This document shows positions 1 through 7,753 of a DNA stretch of 57,838 nucleotides, one piece after another. Below the pieces are notes generated by a model that was given only the letters and a program-made list of their open reading frames with translations, made no database searches and was not told the DNA's origin. This DNA comes from an uncultured Helicobacter sp. (lineage in GTDB: Bacteria > Campylobacterota > Campylobacteria > Campylobacterales > Helicobacteraceae). The DNA is taken from positions 1 to 57,838 of the forward strand of contig CASEHV010000019.1 in NCBI GenBank assembly GCA_949287835.1, written 5' to 3'. The translations under genes were made by a program, and so were the position numbers. The first letter of the stretch is position 1. Every line of letters begins with the position of its first letter.

Positions 1-690
1 TTGAGTTGCGAATCTATGAATATTCTCCATTTCCAAAAGCTTAGGATTTGTTGCTAACTCTATAATTTCACTCTCTAGCTTATGTGGCAATAATCTAAAA
101 TTTTTGAGTCCGCCTTTTATAATTTTTATTAATTCCTCATCACTAAAAGGTTTTTTATGTGGAATATTGCTTAAATTATTGTATATGCCTTGACTTTTTG
201 AGTTTAATGTGGTAGTACCTTTAGTGGGGGTTGGCGATATTAGGTTGCCACTACCCGCCTGCTGTCTAAAGTCGCCTATAATGTCAGCGCCCTTTATTAT
301 AGAATCCGCTTCTTTTATCTCTTACTTAAATATGATAAATCTCTAGTTTTTAAATGAGTGATAAAAATATTATCATTGTCCTTTGTAACCAACAGATAAA
401 AATAAGCGTCTTTTTTGTTATCTTTTGTCTTAAATTTCTTTAATCTTTTATCTTTGCCATCTTTTACATAATGTATGTGTGGCTCTTGCATAGTGCTATC
501 TAGCAAATTAAAAAGACTTTCTCTAGCTTTGGAATCTGCTTTAGTATTGATATGTTTTGAGAGATTTTTCACATTGCTAAATTTTTTTATAACATATTCT
601 GCTTCTTTGCCTGTTAGCTCTTCTGCTTTGATTTTTGCTAATGACTGTTTTTATGTTTTTCTGTGGTATATCATCTAATTTTATTCTTGT
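1..690 (-). pseudogene. Decayed mobile-type protein gene (DUF3519 / barnase-EndoU-colicin-like nuclease family?), runs off the left edge
   Basis: Reading the minus strand gives three consecutive open segments that look like one protein broken by frameshifts. About 690-655 reads IKLDDIPQKNIKT. About 655-315 reads from SLAKIKAEELTGKEAEYVIK to YFYLLVTKDNDNIFITHLKT…YLSKR then stop. About 330-1 reads IKEADSIIKGADIIGDF onward and stays open to the edge. The second break lies at a CTCT dinucleotide near 317-321; removing two bases would join YLSK to IKEAD. The lysine-rich helices followed by a short beta-hairpin (FYLLV…NIFITHL) recall the small RNase domains (PBECR/DUF3519) found at the C-termini of Helicobacter phage and plasmid proteins, but that is a recollection, not an alignment. 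The downstream part is cut by the window. Function is presumably lost. Confidence 0.5.
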
Positions 691-722
691 TTAGTTTTCT
701 TAAGTGAGTCGCATGTCTTTTT

Positions 723-763
723 AAATTCTTCATTTTCACTTCGTTTAATACTCAAAATGACGT
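723..763 (+). repeat. Module A repeat, divergent copy
   Basis: An ATTCTTC…TCAAAATGACGT match to module A (AAGATTCTTCG…CAGAATGACG), with an expanded middle that includes CACTTCGTTTAATACTC. It sits inside the decayed region upstream of the pseudogene. Confidence 0.55.
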
Positions 764-784
764 TAAGGAATGACTATAGAAATC

Positions 785-949
785 TTAAACATAATGTCGA
801 TTCTCATCTCTATTTCTGGAATATTGCATAAAATACCAACACTTTCTCACCGCGTATAAGTCTGTATTATCATCATTTATCTTTTTTGGAATGCACACTC
901 CGCCATTATTTGTATTTTTTGGCAGATTTTCATTTCCTCTTACCGAAAT
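785..949 (-). other. Short open segment without a start codon, unassigned
   Basis: A 54-codon stop-to-stop segment on the minus strand contains NLPKNTNNGGVCIPKKINDD and YAVRKCWYFMQYSRNRDEN, and ends in a TAA at 785-787. It has no ATG, GTG or TTG near its beginning. The composition is protein-like, so it may be a leftover piece of the same decayed element as the pseudogene to its left. I do not recognise a family. Apart from this and two repeat modules, I see nothing else in 691-1082. Confidence 0.25.
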
Positions 950-983
950 TTACCTCATTGTTGCCTGTGTTGCTTTATTTTTT

Positions 984-1010
984 GGATTCTTCGCTAAGCT
1001 TAGAATGACA
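984..1010 (+). repeat. Module A repeat
   Basis: GGATTCTTCGCTAAGCTTAG followed by AATGACA is a close match to the module A consensus. Directly after it, ACGTCAT could be the first bases of a truncated module B. Confidence 0.8.
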
Positions 1011-1082
1011 TGATACGTCATATTAATTGTTAGCTAAATATCCAGTAAAAATAAAACATCTGTAAAATCAAAATATTTAGAT

Positions 1083-2030
1083 TTAATTATGAATCTGCAT
1101 ACTAATGCAGTGCAGACTCCCGCCTTGTCTTATTAGAATTTCGCAGTTAATGCCTATGACTTTGTGTGTTGGCAGAGCTTTTTTGTATATCTCTAGTGCT
1201 ATTTCATCGCTTGGCTTGTTATAGAGTGGCACTAGCAGGGCATTGTTGATAAATAAAAAATTTACATAGCTAGCAGGCAGGGAGATTCCATCTCTTTGAT
1301 ATTTGCAAAATGGCAGGGACACTAGCTTTAGATGATGCCTCTTAGCCAACTCCTCTAGCTCTGCCTCCATACGTTTTAACTCCTCATAATGCACATCGCT
1401 AGAATCCTCGCATTTAATATAGGCTATGCTATCTTTGGAAATAAAGCGCGCTAGAGTATCAATATGACTATCTGTATCATCGCCTAGCAGGAATCCATGA
1501 TTTAGCCATAGAATCCTCTCTATCCCTAAGCTACTTTTTAGTCTCTCCTCTATCTCGCTTTTGCTTAGGTGAGGATTTCGATTTTTGTTTAATAGACATT
1601 GCGTATTTGTTAGCAAGACTCCATCACCATTGTAATCAATGCTCCCCCCCTCTAACACGAAGTCATGTCTTTTCACTCCCTCTAGCACTCCTGCTTTCTC
1701 TAGCCCACTATTTAGTGCATTATCAAGAGCGCTTTCAAACTTATTCCCCCAGCCATTGAAGATAAAATCCGCATACCCCCCACCCTTTAGGCTAATGGCA
1801 ATGCTATCTCTAGCCCAGACATCATTGCTCTCTAGCTCTACTATGCGGCAGTTTTCTATATGCTTTTTGCATAGCGGATGCTTTATTAAGATGACTTCCT
1901 CATACTCTAGGATAGTTTTTATTAAGTCATCATAGAGGCTTTGTGCGGGTTGCAGATATTTATTAAAATCGCAAAACTCATGCGGATAAATTAGCACAAT
2001 AGCTTTTTGTTTTTCCCATTCAGCAAACAT
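1083..2030 (-). CDS. aguA: Agmatine deiminase / peptidylarginine-deiminase family enzyme
   Basis: A 315-residue cytoplasmic protein of the guanidino-group hydrolase family (agmatine to N-carbamoylputrescine plus ammonia, the first step of putrescine synthesis). Family landmarks are all present: WARDS at residues 72-76, LEGGSID near 127-132, DSHIDT with His189 about 60% along, and the C-terminal GGSLHC with the presumed nucleophile Cys308. The length is slightly below the usual 330-370. The start is the ATG at 2028-2030, preceded by AAGGAAAA. A run of seven Cs on the plus strand (near 1644-1650) encodes the Gly-Gly of LEGGS and is a possible slippage point. The flanks are repeat-filled or decayed, so the gene is probably a single transcription unit. 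Substrate choice (agmatine versus peptidylarginine) is inferred from family and size. Confidence 0.85.
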   Translation of the reverse strand: MFAEWEKQKAIVLIYPHEFCDFNKYLQPAQSLYDDLIKTILEYEEVILIKHPLCKKHIENCRIVELESNDVWARDSIAISLKGGGYADFIFNGWGNKFESALDNALNSGLEKAGVLEGVKRHDFVLEGGSIDYNGDGVLLTNTQCLLNKNRNPHLSKSEIEERLKSSLGIERILWLNHGFLLGDDTDSHIDTLARFISKDSIAYIKCEDSSDVHYEELKRMEAELEELAKRHHLKLVSLPFCKYQRDGISLPASYVNFLFINNALLVPLYNKPSDEIALEIYKKALPTHKVIGINCEILIRQGGSLHCISMQIHN

Positions 2031-2101
2031 GTTTTTCCTTTATATGTGGGTGTAATTATACAAATAAATGGAATTATTATGAAGCTGTGCAGAAAGGGTT
2101 T

Positions 2102-2129
2102 AGATTCTAAAGCTAGTCTTAGAATGACA
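2102..2129 (+). repeat. Module A repeat (first half of an A-B pair)
   Basis: AGATTCTAAAGC…TCTTAGAATGACA matches module A. It is followed immediately by module B at 2132, giving an A then B arrangement in the same orientation, like the copies inside thrC. Confidence 0.7.
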
Positions 2130-2131
2130 GG

Positions 2132-2158
2132 CTTGTTGAGTTTAACAAAATATCTTTA
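2132..2158 (+). repeat. Module B repeat
   Basis: CTTGTTGAGTTTAACAAAAT followed by ATCTTTA corresponds to the module B consensus GTCATGTTGAG…GAAACATCTnTA, with several substitutions. It abuts the module A copy to its left. Confidence 0.6.
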
Positions 2159-2179
2159 GAACCTAGATTCTAAAAAACA

Positions 2180-2207
2180 CGTCATGTTGAGTATAACAAA
2201 ACATATA
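2180..2207 (+). repeat. Module B repeat
   Basis: CGTCATGTTGAG then TATAACAAAACATATA is a close match to module B. The 2031-2358 stretch between aguA and the FtsB-like gene contains no gene; it is essentially filled with these modules. Confidence 0.7.
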
Positions 2208-2227
2208 CATGGACATTAATTGCGATA

Positions 2228-2293
2228 AAGATTATTCAGTCGATACATTTCTTTCAGAATGACGTTTTCTGTCATTCTGAAAGAAGAATCTTA
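2228..2293. repeat. Two module A copies head to head, forming a 15-bp perfect inverted repeat
   Basis: A plus-strand module A (about 2228-2264) meets a minus-strand copy (2271-2293). The arms TTCTTTCAGAATGAC (2249-2263) and GTCATTCTGAAAGAA (2271-2285) are exact reverse complements around a 7-nt loop, GTTTTCT. The hairpin lies between the 3' end of the FtsB-like gene and the promoter side of aguA, so it may act as a transcription terminator or RNA stabiliser. Confidence 0.8.
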
Positions 2294-2358
2294 TGTCTAT
2301 AAAAAGACTTAAATACAATTAAATAAAATACTTTAACGTATGTATAATTCGCTTCTAC

Positions 2359-2880
2359 TCATCTTGACTTTGGCTCTAGGGATTGCAACTCTAGTAGTTT
2401 TTTTTGCAAAATGGCATTTTGTATCTTGCTTTGTTCTACCTCATCTATCATATTCTGTCTTTGTTGATTTAGCTGCCATAGCACTTCTAACGAGGTATTT
2501 CCAAATATCAAATATCCGCCGTATAAACCCACTACACTTGCCACTAGCACCACGCCTAGCAGAAGTCGCTTAGAGTATAGTATGTAATTAAAGCTACGCT
2601 TGTATCGTTTTGTGTCATTTTTCTCATATATCTCTAGTAGTTCATCTTGCTCTAATAAATCCTCTTTTATATCTTCTTTTTCTATTTGTTCTTGCAAATC
2701 CTCTTTGTTTTCCTGTATTTCTTCTTTTATTTCATCTATATGTATTTCATCTGTTTTTATCTCATCTTTGTTATCCGTTTTATCTGGCTCTGCTATTTCA
2801 TCAAAAATATCACTAGGAATCTCATTGCTAATTTCCTCATGTTTATCTTTATCCTCTGTATCTTTGTCATTCTTTGCCAT
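2359..2880 (-). CDS. Single-pass membrane protein with acidic N-terminus and FtsB/DivIC-like C-terminal coiled coil
   Basis: A 173-residue protein. Residues 1-95 are very rich in Asp, Glu and Lys with repeated DEI/KEDI units and should lie in the cytoplasm. Residues about 106-126 form one hydrophobic segment. Residues 127-170 read GNTSLEVLWQL…QNAILQKKLLELQSLEP, the short membrane-proximal coiled coil with an N…L spacing seen in FtsB/DivIC (septum formation initiator) proteins, which bridge FtsL and FtsQ in the divisome. The family call comes from architecture and this C-terminal pattern only. The acidic extension is unusual, since FtsB normally begins almost directly at its membrane helix. 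The gene is divergent from thiL, with 44 bases between the starts. A generic coiled-coil membrane protein is the alternative. Confidence 0.6.
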   Translation of the reverse strand: MAKNDKDTEDKDKHEEISNEIPSDIFDEIAEPDKTDNKDEIKTDEIHIDEIKEEIQENKEDLQEQIEKEDIKEDLLEQDELLEIYEKNDTKRYKRSFNYILYSKRLLLGVVLVASVVGLYGGYLIFGNTSLEVLWQLNQQRQNMIDEVEQSKIQNAILQKKLLELQSLEPKSR

Positions 2881-2936
2881 TAATTACGCTTTATTGTTAA
2901 GATGTTGAAATTATAACGTATGCTATGGAGTATGAT

Positions 2937-3866
2937 ATGGAATCTTTTTTTCTAAAACATCTAAATAATACAGGTATTACAGATAGATTAAATGATGACT
3001 GCTTTCATCTAAAAAATATTGATAGCTCACATATCATTGCTGCAGATAGCTTCATTGAAAATATACATTTCTATACCAAAAAAAAACCATATCAAAATCA
3101 CACCACGACATGTGCTAGATATAATCATCCAAATGATTGGCTAGGATATGAAGGCATAGCTAGAAAAGCATTTTTGGTAAATATATCAGATATTATTAGC
3201 TCAAATGCCATGCCAAAATATGCCATGTTAGCCATAACACTCTCCTCGCATTTAAAGAAAACTGAAATACTGCAAATCATCTCTGGCATACACAAAATAT
3301 GCAGAGAATTTAACATAACATTAATTGGCGGAGATACCACAAAGGGAGATAGACTAATCTTTAATATCACATTGATAGGGAAACTAATGGGGAAATATAT
3401 AGGACGAGATTCCATAAGAGATGGCGACTTGATTGCATACACAAGTGCTAGGCTAAATGATATAGGGGGCTCACTTAGATATTTAACCTCTCTGCTTAGA
3501 TATGGTAGCTGCGTGAATAGAATCCATAATAATATAGAATCTAACCGCTTTATTGAACCAAAGCTTAGACTATCATTCATGCAAAGGGCAAATAGATATA
3601 TTAATTCCTGCCTTGATATAAGCGATGGTTTAGGTAGCGAGATAAAAAGACTTCAAGAGATTAATAGACTGCATTTTAAACCGTTTTTTAATATTAATAG
3701 AACGGTATTTGAGAGTGGCGAGGAATATGAATTATTATTTAGCTTTTATCCAAAGCATAAAGAAACATTGCTTAGAATCGCCAAAAAATGCCGCATTTCA
3801 CTGCATATCATAGGTAGATTCACAAGATGCTCTAAGACATATATTAGAGATATTAAGTGGCATTAA
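2937..3866 (+). CDS. thiL: Thiamine-monophosphate kinase
   Basis: ThiL phosphorylates thiamine monophosphate to thiamine diphosphate, the last step of cofactor synthesis. Family signatures are visible: the Asp pair after the N-terminus (NDDCF), NISDIISSNAMP, GGDTTKG, DISDGLGSE and the C-terminal ESGEEYELLF. The length, about 309 residues, is normal. An ATG four codons earlier (2925) is possible, but the GGAG at 2929-2932 sits at a good distance only from the ATG at 2937. A run of nine As at 3078-3086 encodes three lysines and could slip. The gene is followed closely by the LPP20-like lipoprotein gene. Asparagine- and isoleucine-rich codon use matches the rest of the window. Confidence 0.85.
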   Translation: MESFFLKHLNNTGITDRLNDDCFHLKNIDSSHIIAADSFIENIHFYTKKKPYQNHTTTCARYNHPNDWLGYEGIARKAFLVNISDIISSNAMPKYAMLAITLSSHLKKTEILQIISGIHKICREFNITLIGGDTTKGDRLIFNITLIGKLMGKYIGRDSIRDGDLIAYTSARLNDIGGSLRYLTSLLRYGSCVNRIHNNIESNRFIEPKLRLSFMQRANRYINSCLDISDGLGSEIKRLQEINRLHFKPFFNINRTVFESGEEYELLFSFYPKHKETLLRIAKKCRISLHIIGRFTRCSKTYIRDIKWH

Positions 3867-3938
3867 TATTTGGCACGCTATTTGCTTCATATTCATCGCA
3901 AGGTTTGCAAAAGTATTTTTCTAAAAAGGATGTTATTT

Positions 3939-4745
3939 ATGAAAGCAAAAGTTGTGTCTGTTTCTGTTTTAGCTGCTATGTTGTTTATTGGTTGCTCTGA
4001 TAAAAACTCTTTAGCGGATAATAACGCTCTAGTCCCTCCAGCAGCGGGTCCCCAGTTGGCTCCTCTATCTGTGCCTGCTTATCCACCTGTGGGTTACAAT
4101 GCTAATCCTAGTCTAATGGCATCAAGCCCTATCGGAAGCACAGGTGTGGCGTCAAGACCTGTATTACCACAGACTCCGCCACCTGCCTATCCTGTCGCAC
4201 AAACAGGTCCAGCTGTGCCTCCATCTCAGTATGACTATAATCCAGCACCACGATATGACAGAGGTGATTATTCAAGAAATACAAGAGGCGGTAGCGGTGG
4301 CTATGAGCAAGGCTTTGAGAGGACAAATGCTAATAGCTTTAATGATATGAGGCGAAATGTTAGCACAGCAGAAAATGATTCAGCAGTTGGCATTCAAAAC
4401 TCGCCTATACTTACACCAAATAATGTCATTGAGATTCAAGCCGTAGGTATGGGTGTAGCACCAGAATCTACAGTCTCTCCTGCACAGGCACTAGCTCTAG
4501 CAAAGAGAGCGGCTATTGTAGATGCTTATAGGCAAATTGGTGAGAAAATGTACGGTATTAGAATCAACGCTAACGATACGATTAGAGACATGGTAGCGCA
4601 AAACTCTACAATTAAGGGTCGCGTTCAAGCATTAATCAAAAACGCAGAGATTACAGAGACTGCCTATAAAGATGGTTTATGTCAAGTGAATATGGAAGTA
4701 AAACTTGATGGTAGAATCTGGTATAGAGTGTTAAATAACGCATGA
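3939..4745 (+). CDS. LPP20-family outer-membrane lipoprotein
   Basis: A 268-residue protein with a lipoprotein signal peptide: a basic start (MKAKV), a hydrophobic core, then the lipobox LFIGC at about residues 15-19, so the mature protein should begin with an acylated Cys. Residues about 30-130 are low-complexity, rich in Pro, Ala, Tyr and Gly, and probably form an extended linker. The C-terminal 110 residues (VIEIQAVGMGVAPES…ALAKRAAIVDAYRQIGEKMYGI…LDGRIWYRVL) match the LPP20 fold known from Helicobacter pylori lipoproteins, where ARRAA-type helices are typical. The start is the ATG at 3939 with AAAGGA eight bases upstream; an in-frame start at 3870 would bury the signal peptide. The exact role is unknown in the family; a surface or flagellar-sheath location is known for H. 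pylori Lpp20. Confidence 0.8.
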   Translation: MKAKVVSVSVLAAMLFIGCSDKNSLADNNALVPPAAGPQLAPLSVPAYPPVGYNANPSLMASSPIGSTGVASRPVLPQTPPPAYPVAQTGPAVPPSQYDYNPAPRYDRGDYSRNTRGGSGGYEQGFERTNANSFNDMRRNVSTAENDSAVGIQNSPILTPNNVIEIQAVGMGVAPESTVSPAQALALAKRAAIVDAYRQIGEKMYGIRINANDTIRDMVAQNSTIKGRVQALIKNAEITETAYKDGLCQVNMEVKLDGRIWYRVLNNA

Positions 4746-4894
4746 TCTTAAAGACTCCTCAATAAATCCAAAATACCTCCTTAAATTTTACAGCCCCCAA
4801 ATGCGGGGATTGTCTTCGACATAAACATGTTATATTAATGCAATGGTTTTATTTGTGCTAATAATATTTTAATTCCAAATTTTATAGGATTGCC

Positions 4895-5860
4895 ATGAAA
4901 TATTTTTATAGCTCATTTATCATTAGCATCATAGGCATAGTCATAGCATTTATGCTAGGCTCATTTGAGGCAGTGTATATATGTATTTTGCTTAGCATTC
5001 TTGAGGTTAGTCTATCTTTTGACAATGCGGTGGTAAATGCTAAAGTCCTATCTTCTATGGATAAAAAATGGCAGAAAAGATTCATATATTGGGGGATTCC
5101 CATCGCTGTCTTTGGCATGAGACTAATTTTCCCTATATTGATAGTAGCCATCGCGGCAAATTTGGGAATCATAGAGACACTCAATCTAGCCCTGCATAAT
5201 CCAGATTTATATCACAAGAGCCTTGAGGGTGCAAAGAGTGAGATTTATGCCTTTGGCGGCGGATTCTTACTTATGGTTTTTTTATCATTTTTGTTTGATA
5301 ATGATAGAGATATTTTTTGGCTATCTTTTATAGAGAATAATATTGTTATGAAATATGCAAAAAGGATTGAGAATTTCCATGTTATCATCTCTGTCTGCAT
5401 AGGCATTGCCTTGCTATCTTATAGTGGAAATGTCGCACTTGGCATTGCGTATTTTATATCAATCATTTTATATTTACTAATAGCCTCCATAGACAGTATG
5501 TTTAGTGTAAATGGTGTGCGTAGCGGAATCATGGGGTTTTTATATTTAGAATTATTAGACGCTAGTTTTAGCTTTGATGGCGTTATAGGGGCATTTGCAC
5601 TTAGTGATAATATATTTATTATCATGATAGGTTTAGGCGTGGGCGCTATGTTTGTAAGAAGTCTCACACTTTACTTTGTAGATAGGGGGACGTTAAATAA
5701 AATTATATTCCTAGAGCATGGCGCACATTATGCCATAGGCACACTAGCTATTATTATGTTTCTAAAAATATTTATGCACATAAGCGAGGCTATCACGGGA
5801 TTAATAGGCATAGCATTCATTAGCATATCATATATACATTCTATGAAATATAAATCCTAG
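4895..5860 (+). CDS. DUF475 family integral membrane protein (TerC-like)
   Basis: A 321-residue polytopic protein with about eight or nine hydrophobic segments. Two acidic, internally similar motifs stand out: LEVSLSFDNAVVNAKVL (about residues 36-52) and LYLELLDASFSFDGVIGAFA (about 214-233). Paired E…SFDN/SFDG repeats in membrane helices are the hallmark of DUF475 and the related TerC/YjbE metal-ion transporter superfamily, so a role in metal export is a reasonable inference. The start is the ATG at 4895, with AGGATTGCC just before it. Its stop codon interlocks with the stop of the carbonic anhydrase gene on the other strand (CTAG at 5857-5860). Confidence 0.8.
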   Translation: MKYFYSSFIISIIGIVIAFMLGSFEAVYICILLSILEVSLSFDNAVVNAKVLSSMDKKWQKRFIYWGIPIAVFGMRLIFPILIVAIAANLGIIETLNLALHNPDLYHKSLEGAKSEIYAFGGGFLLMVFLSFLFDNDRDIFWLSFIENNIVMKYAKRIENFHVIISVCIGIALLSYSGNVALGIAYFISIILYLLIASIDSMFSVNGVRSGIMGFLYLELLDASFSFDGVIGAFALSDNIFIIMIGLGVGAMFVRSLTLYFVDRGTLNKIIFLEHGAHYAIGTLAIIMFLKIFMHISEAITGLIGIAFISISYIHSMKYKS

Positions 5861-6579
5861 TTTGCACTCTCTATCAATCTATTATTAGTTGGTTGAATTG
5901 CTCTTGCCACATCATGCAAAATATCGTGCATATCATGTATCTGCCGTCTTGATGCCTCTATTGGACTTTTCATAACCACCCACTGCACACCCTCTGTGCA
6001 AGGAGGCGTGGTAAGTGAGCCTTGAAAAGCATAATATCCCCTATATTTTGGCAGTAGTGAAAGCGGATTTATACTTGTTTTTAATGCGACCTCACCCTCA
6101 TGCTTTGGTGCCTGTGCTAGGATTTTCTTTAACTCCGAATTACTTTTACCCTCCTCAAATAATACTCCCACAACAAGCAATTGTCCATCATTACTTTTAT
6201 GGACTAGATGCACCTCTAGCGGATAGCGTTTATTATCTATCTTATTCTCCGCTGGTGTATGAAAATGTAGTTGCAATAATTTATAAGTCTTATTTTTAAA
6301 TACAACACTGCTTTGCATATCATAATCTACCTGCACAGAATGCCCGTTATTAGATACTTTTGTGGAATCTGTTTTGTAATTCATAGTAAGGCTATTTGAA
6401 GCAGATTTTGTATATCTTGTGTCAATATTAATCGGTGATTGCGCTCTCCCTTCATTACATGTAGCATATTTATTGCTTATAGAACCCCAGTTATCATTAT
6501 CATCTCCGTATCCCCACTGCGCCGCTAATGCACTACTTAGACTAAAAGATATGGCTAATGAAAGACATAATTTTTTCAT
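5857..6579 (-). CDS. Periplasmic alpha-type carbonic anhydrase
   Basis: A 240-residue precursor with a clear Sec signal peptide (MKKLCLSLAISFSLSSALAA, cleavage about residue 20). The mature protein carries the alpha-class zinc site: His105 and His107 in LQLHFHTPAEN and His124 in LEVHLVH. It also has the N-terminal QSPINI block and SLTTPPCTEGVQW. Cys41 and Cys194 are placed to form the conserved disulfide. The enzyme interconverts CO2 and bicarbonate in the periplasm; in H. pylori the homologue supports acid acclimation. The start is preceded by AGGAGAGCG. The gene is monocistronic and converges on the DUF475 gene with a shared stop tetranucleotide. Confidence 0.93.
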   Translation of the reverse strand: MKKLCLSLAISFSLSSALAAQWGYGDDNDNWGSISNKYATCNEGRAQSPINIDTRYTKSASNSLTMNYKTDSTKVSNNGHSVQVDYDMQSSVVFKNKTYKLLQLHFHTPAENKIDNKRYPLEVHLVHKSNDGQLLVVGVLFEEGKSNSELKKILAQAPKHEGEVALKTSINPLSLLPKYRGYYAFQGSLTTPPCTEGVQWVVMKSPIEASRRQIHDMHDILHDVARAIQPTNNRLIESAN

Positions 6580-6686
6580 ATCGCTCTCCTAAAAATATAT
6601 TTGTAATGAAATTATATTTGTTTAATGTGTGTTTTTTTCTATATTTGATAAAATATGATTTTATGTTGTATTTCTAGGAGCCCAAC

Positions 6687-7742
6687 TTGCATATTGACCT
6701 ATTATTTGGTGGGATAACATACGAGCATGAGATTAGCATTGTAAGTGCCATTGCCTTGCTAGGTAAGATTAACAGAGGGGAAGTAATTATAGATAATTGT
6801 ATTTTTTTAGATTCTAATCACGATTTTTATCTTATACCAAAGTCAAATATGAAAACAAAATATTTTAGTAGCTATGATTATAAAAAGTCAAAAAAGCTAG
6901 AAATTAGCAGGGGTGGATTCTATGAAATCGGTCTCTTGGGTAAGAAAAAGCAGATTTCAAACAACACCGTGCTAAATCTCATACACGGCGCAGATGGCGA
7001 AGATGGCTGCATCGCAGGATTACTTGATTTTTATAATATTAGCTATGCAGGTCCTAGAATCGAACCTAGCGTTTTAACCTACAATAAACATCTCACCAAA
7101 CTCTATGCCAAAGAATGCGGTGTGGAAACCCTGCCATTTATCCTTTTTAGAAAAACAGAGAAAACACCGCAGATTCCATTTGACTTTCCCATTATCATAA
7201 AGCCAGCGACACTAGGTAGTTCCATTGGAATAAGCATAGCTAAGTCTCCTAGCGATTTGTCCTACTGCCTTGATAGTGCCTTTGAGTTTTGCGATGAGGT
7301 AATCATAGAGCCTTTCAAGAAAGGCATAAAGGAATACAATCTAGCAGGAGCAAAGATAGGAGGGGAATTTGTCTTCTCCATGATAGAGGAGGTCTCAAAG
7401 AAGGAATTTTTAGGCTTTGAGGATAAATATTTGGATTTCTCTCGCACAGATAAGGTTAGCGAGGCAGTGCTAGATGAGGGCATTATCGCTACATTAAAAG
7501 AGAGTTTTATGAAACTATATAATGATAAATTCTGCGGGGCAATTATTAGATGCGATTTTTTCGTGCTAGATTCTGTTGTGTATATTAATGAGATTAACCC
7601 CGTGCCCGGCAGCATGGCAAACTATCTTTTCAGCGATTTTGAGAATCTATTAAAAAATCTTTTATCATCTCTCCCTAAAAAGCATCACATCAATGTCTCA
7701 TATCGCTATGTCAATCAGCTAAATAGTGCTAAGGGCAAGTAG
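6687..7742 (+). CDS. ddl: D-alanine--D-alanine ligase
   Basis: An ATP-grasp enzyme that makes D-Ala-D-Ala for peptidoglycan precursors. Landmarks: LLFGGITYEHEISIVSA at the N-terminus, HGADGEDGCIAGLLD (about residues 93-107), the ATP-grasp strand FPIIIKPATLGSSIGI, and the C-terminal metal site INEINPVPGSMANY. At 351 residues it is normal for Campylobacterota. The start is a TTG at 6687 with TAGGAG six bases upstream; no ATG fits better. The methyltransferase gene follows after 11 bases, so the two are probably co-transcribed. Confidence 0.92.
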   Translation: MHIDLLFGGITYEHEISIVSAIALLGKINRGEVIIDNCIFLDSNHDFYLIPKSNMKTKYFSSYDYKKSKKLEISRGGFYEIGLLGKKKQISNNTVLNLIHGADGEDGCIAGLLDFYNISYAGPRIEPSVLTYNKHLTKLYAKECGVETLPFILFRKTEKTPQIPFDFPIIIKPATLGSSIGISIAKSPSDLSYCLDSAFEFCDEVIIEPFKKGIKEYNLAGAKIGGEFVFSMIEEVSKKEFLGFEDKYLDFSRTDKVSEAVLDEGIIATLKESFMKLYNDKFCGAIIRCDFFVLDSVVYINEINPVPGSMANYLFSDFENLLKNLLSSLPKKHHINVSYRYVNQLNSAKGK

Positions 7743-7753
7743 CGGAGTGGATA

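Noticed and set aside
2600-2908. Plus-strand frames rich in Ser and Phe opposite the acidic membrane protein
   Set aside because: They are the complement of Asp/Glu/Lys-rich codons; the minus-strand reading has a membrane helix and coiled coil and is preferred.
4793-4808. CCCC-AAATGC-GGGG hairpin after the LPP20-like gene
   Set aside because: Stem is only four pairs and no T-run follows, so a terminator is not supported.
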